A program made the position numbers and the translations under genes. 7,422 nucleotides of DNA from Paracoccaceae bacterium (lineage in GTDB: Bacteria > Pseudomonadota > Alphaproteobacteria > Rhodobacterales > Rhodobacteraceae). This document shows positions 5,976 through 7,422 of the stretch, one piece after another. The stretch is from the NCBI GenBank assembly GCA_003561595.1, contig PWWF01000251.1, forward strand, positions 1-7,422, read 5' to 3'. Every line of letters starts with the position of its first letter. Position 1 is the first letter of the stretch. The notes beneath the pieces are model-generated. The model saw only the letters and a list, made by a program, of their open reading frames with translations. It had not been told where the DNA came from and searched no databases.

Positions 5976-6644
5976 TCAGGCCCGCTCGGCGAAAAGCCCC
6001 GCCTGCAGCCCGGCGCGGATATTGGCCACCCCTTGCGCGATATCCGCCCGCACCGCGCGCTCCAGCGCAGCAGCATCGCCCAGCGCCAGCGCCGAGAGCG
6101 CCAGCTTGTGATTGTCGGGCTGGCGCAAACGGTCCGCATCCGGCCCCTCACAGACCACACGCAAGGACGGCCCCAGCCGCAGCCACAGCGACGCGGCCAT
6201 CCCCTCCAGCACATCGGACCCCGCCTGCGCATAAAGCGTGAAATGGAACGCATGATTGGCCCGCAGATAGGCCGGGACATCCCCGCGCGCGATGGCCGCA
6301 TCGACCTGCGCATCAATCGCCCCCAGCCGCGTGCCCAGCCCCGGCCCCTTGCGCGCCAGCGCCTGCGCGGCCAGCCGCACCTCGATGGCCGTGCGCGCAT
6401 AGCCCAGATCCTCCAGCGCCTCTGCCCCCAGCCGTGGCACCACAACCCGCCGGTTGCCGCGCCACTGCAACGCCCCTTCCGCAATCAGCCGCCGGATCGC
6501 CTCGCGCACGGGGGTCATGCCCAGGCCCATCTCGGCCACCAGCCCCTCGATGGTCACGGCACTCCCGGGTGCCAGCTCGCCAAACAGCACCATCTCACGC
6601 AACCGCGCATAAGCCAGTTGATGCGCAGGCACCCGCTCTGTCAT
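5976..6644 (-). CDS. GntR-family transcriptional regulator with FCD ligand domain
   Basis: This is a 222-residue FadR-subfamily regulator. The winged helix-turn-helix covers about residues 8-70, with the signature MTPVREAIRRLIAEGAL at 43-59. The all-helical FCD domain follows to about 210. FCD domains bind organic acids, often through a metal held by Asp, His, His, His. Here the corresponding positions appear to be Asn130, His134 (NHAFH), His179 and Asp201, so two of four differ from the common set. The gene lies 86 bases upstream of the aminotransferase on the same strand and is the natural candidate to bind the palindrome between them. It follows gcdH after a strong terminator. The effector could be a metabolite of diamine or glutarate breakdown, which is inference only. 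A GTG at 6654-6656 is a possible alternative start adding four residues. Confidence 0.9.
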   Translation of the reverse strand: MTERVPAHQLAYARLREMVLFGELAPGSAVTIEGLVAEMGLGMTPVREAIRRLIAEGALQWRGNRRVVVPRLGAEALEDLGYARTAIEVRLAAQALARKGPGLGTRLGAIDAQVDAAIARGDVPAYLRANHAFHFTLYAQAGSDVLEGMAASLWLRLGPSLRVVCEGPDADRLRQPDNHKLALSALALGDAAALERAVRADIAQGVANIRAGLQAGLFAERA

Positions 6645-6650
6645 CCGCAC

Positions 6651-6666
6651 CCCCACCTGCCCTTCA
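6651..6666 (-). promoter_or_regulatory. Ribosome-site region before the GntR gene, two possible starts
   Basis: Leftward, GAAGGG ends four bases before GTG 6656, and AGGTGGGG (6651-6658) lies before ATG 6644. Both starts are in frame and differ by four residues. I prefer the ATG because ATG is the commoner start codon and the protein from there already has a complete HTH. The choice is not decisive. Confidence 0.4.
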
Positions 6667-6675
6667 TCTTGCCAA

Positions 6676-6734
6676 AAATACTCAAAAACGCCGGGCGCAG
6701 CCCGGCGCTCCCCTCAAATACTCAGAAAAACGCC
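6676..6734. repeat. Imperfect direct repeat flanking the gcdH terminator
   Basis: AAATACTCAAAAACGCC (6676-6692) recurs as AAATACTCAGAAAAACGCC (6716-6734), differing by a two-base insertion. The right copy overlaps the last codons and stop of gcdH. The left copy contains the terminator T-run. Part of the similarity may reflect a local duplication or a recurring genomic motif. Confidence 0.45.
6684..6707 (-). terminator. Intrinsic terminator of gcdH
   Basis: Read leftward, a perfect 8-bp GC-rich stem (6700-6707 with 6689-6696) closes a three-base TGC loop. Five T residues (6688-6684) follow directly. It begins 14 bases beyond the gcdH stop codon, and a second T-run lies a few bases further on. 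This is a textbook rho-independent terminator separating gcdH from gntR. Confidence 0.88.
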
Positions 6735-7422
6735 TGCAACCCGGTCTGCGCCCGGCCCAGAATCAGCGCATGCACATCATGCGTGCCCTCATAGGTGTTC
6801 ACTGTCTCCAGATTCACCATATGGCGGATCACCTGATATTCCTCGGATATCCCGTTGCCGCCATGCATGTCGCGCGCCATGCGCGCCACATCCAGCGCCT
6901 TGCCGCAATTGTTGCGCTTGATGAGGCTGATCATCTCGGGCGCAGCACTTGCATCATCCATCAGCCGCCCGACCTGCAGCGCGGCCTGCAGGCCCAGCGT
7001 GATCTCGGTCTGCATATCGGCGAGTTTCTTCTGGAAAAGTTGCGTCTGCGCCAGCGGGCGCCCGAATTGCTTGCGGTCCAGACCATACGCGCGCGCGGCG
7101 TGCCAACAGAACTCTGCCGCACCCATCACCCCCCAGGCGATCCCGTAGCGCGCGCGGTTCAGACAGCCGAACGGGCCTTTCAGCCCTTCGACATGGGGCA
7201 GCAGTGCCTCCTCGCCGACCTCGACCCCATCCATCACGATCTCGCCCGTGGTCGAGGCGCGCAAACTCAGCTTGCCCTCGATCTTCGGCGCGCTCAGCCC
7301 CGCCATGCCGCGCTCCAGCACAAAGCCCCGGATCTTGCCGCCATGCGCCTCGGATTTCGCCCAGACCACAAAGACATCGGCAAAGGGGCTGTTGGAAATC
7401 CAGGTCTTGGACCCGCTCAGCC
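6722..7422 (-). CDS. gcdH: Glutaryl-CoA dehydrogenase, C-terminal part (5' end outside window)
   Basis: This is the last 232 residues of an acyl-CoA dehydrogenase family flavoenzyme of about 400 residues. It oxidatively decarboxylates glutaryl-CoA to crotonyl-CoA in lysine, tryptophan and glutarate catabolism, passing electrons to ETF. The first visible codons give [20 protein letters not shown], the typical beta-domain strand. RKQFGRPL (117-123 of the fragment) and [19 protein letters not shown] (187-205) are family motifs. [17 protein letters not shown] (208-224) contains the catalytic base, Glu211 of the fragment. The YEGTHD form with this placement separates GcdH from short-chain acyl-CoA dehydrogenases. 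It ends at an intrinsic terminator and precedes gntR on the same strand. A CoA-transferase partner, if present, is outside the window. Confidence 0.93.
   Translation of the reverse strand, partial: LSGSKTWISNSPFADVFVVWAKSEAHGGKIRGFVLERGMAGLSAPKIEGKLSLRASTTGEIVMDGVEVGEEALLPHVEGLKGPFGCLNRARYGIAWGVMGAAEFCWHAARAYGLDRKQFGRPLAQTQLFQKKLADMQTEITLGLQAALQVGRLMDDASAAPEMISLIKRNNCGKALDVARMARDMHGGNGISEEYQVIRHMVNLETVNTYEGTHDVHALILGRAQTGLQAFF

Noticed and set aside
5952..6794. 280-codon open frame antisense to the GntR gene and gcdH end
   Set aside because: It crosses a strong terminator and the start of a clear regulator gene, and its composition is that of an antisense shadow.
1..7422. Search for CRISPR arrays, tRNAs, insertion sequences or defence genes
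   Set aside because: I saw no regularly spaced repeats, no tRNA-like cloverleaf, no transposase or integrase motifs and no toxin-antitoxin pair.

Overview
The window looks like a chromosomal segment of a GC-rich alphaproteobacterium, most likely Rhodobacteraceae (Rhodobacter/Roseobacter group). This rests on the strong GC bias at third codon positions, the protein families present and their sequence style, and the short-spaced divergent gene arrangement. I see no mobile element, CRISPR array, tRNA or rRNA. It reads as conserved metabolic DNA, and I found no clear sign of a new defence or mobile system.

Left part (1-1649): the first 99 residues of a ferredoxin/flavodoxin-NADP+ reductase (fpr) run leftward off the edge. 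They are divergent from an Lrp/AsnC-family regulator. The 200-base gap between them carries two clean dyads and a possible promoter. Downstream of the regulator is a secreted protein with an SH3b domain and a cysteine-containing C-terminal domain resembling COG3650. Its 3' end overlaps by 11 bases the convergent gene that follows.

Middle part (1639-5889): a membrane-anchored DUF1499 protein is translationally coupled (ATGA) to an upstream agmatinase gene. The agmatinase is divergent, across only 58 bases, from a PuuB/OrdL-like FAD-dependent amine oxidoreductase. That gene converges on a class III PLP aminotransferase closely resembling SpuC (putrescine-pyruvate aminotransferase). Together they suggest a polyamine catabolic locus: agmatine is hydrolysed to putrescine and urea, and putrescine or a derivative is then deaminated by transamination or FAD-dependent oxidation. 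No glutamine-synthetase-like PuuA and no aldehyde dehydrogenase lie in the window.

Right part (5890-7422): a GntR/FCD-family regulator lies upstream of the aminotransferase on the same strand. An 18-bp perfect palindrome sits directly upstream of the aminotransferase's candidate promoter and is the best regulatory signal here. Upstream of the regulator is the 3' two thirds of a glutaryl-CoA dehydrogenase gene (gcdH), which ends in a textbook intrinsic terminator. The order gcdH > gntR > aminotransferase makes a link between diamine (cadaverine) breakdown and glutaryl-CoA catabolism possible, but the terminator argues against a single operon.
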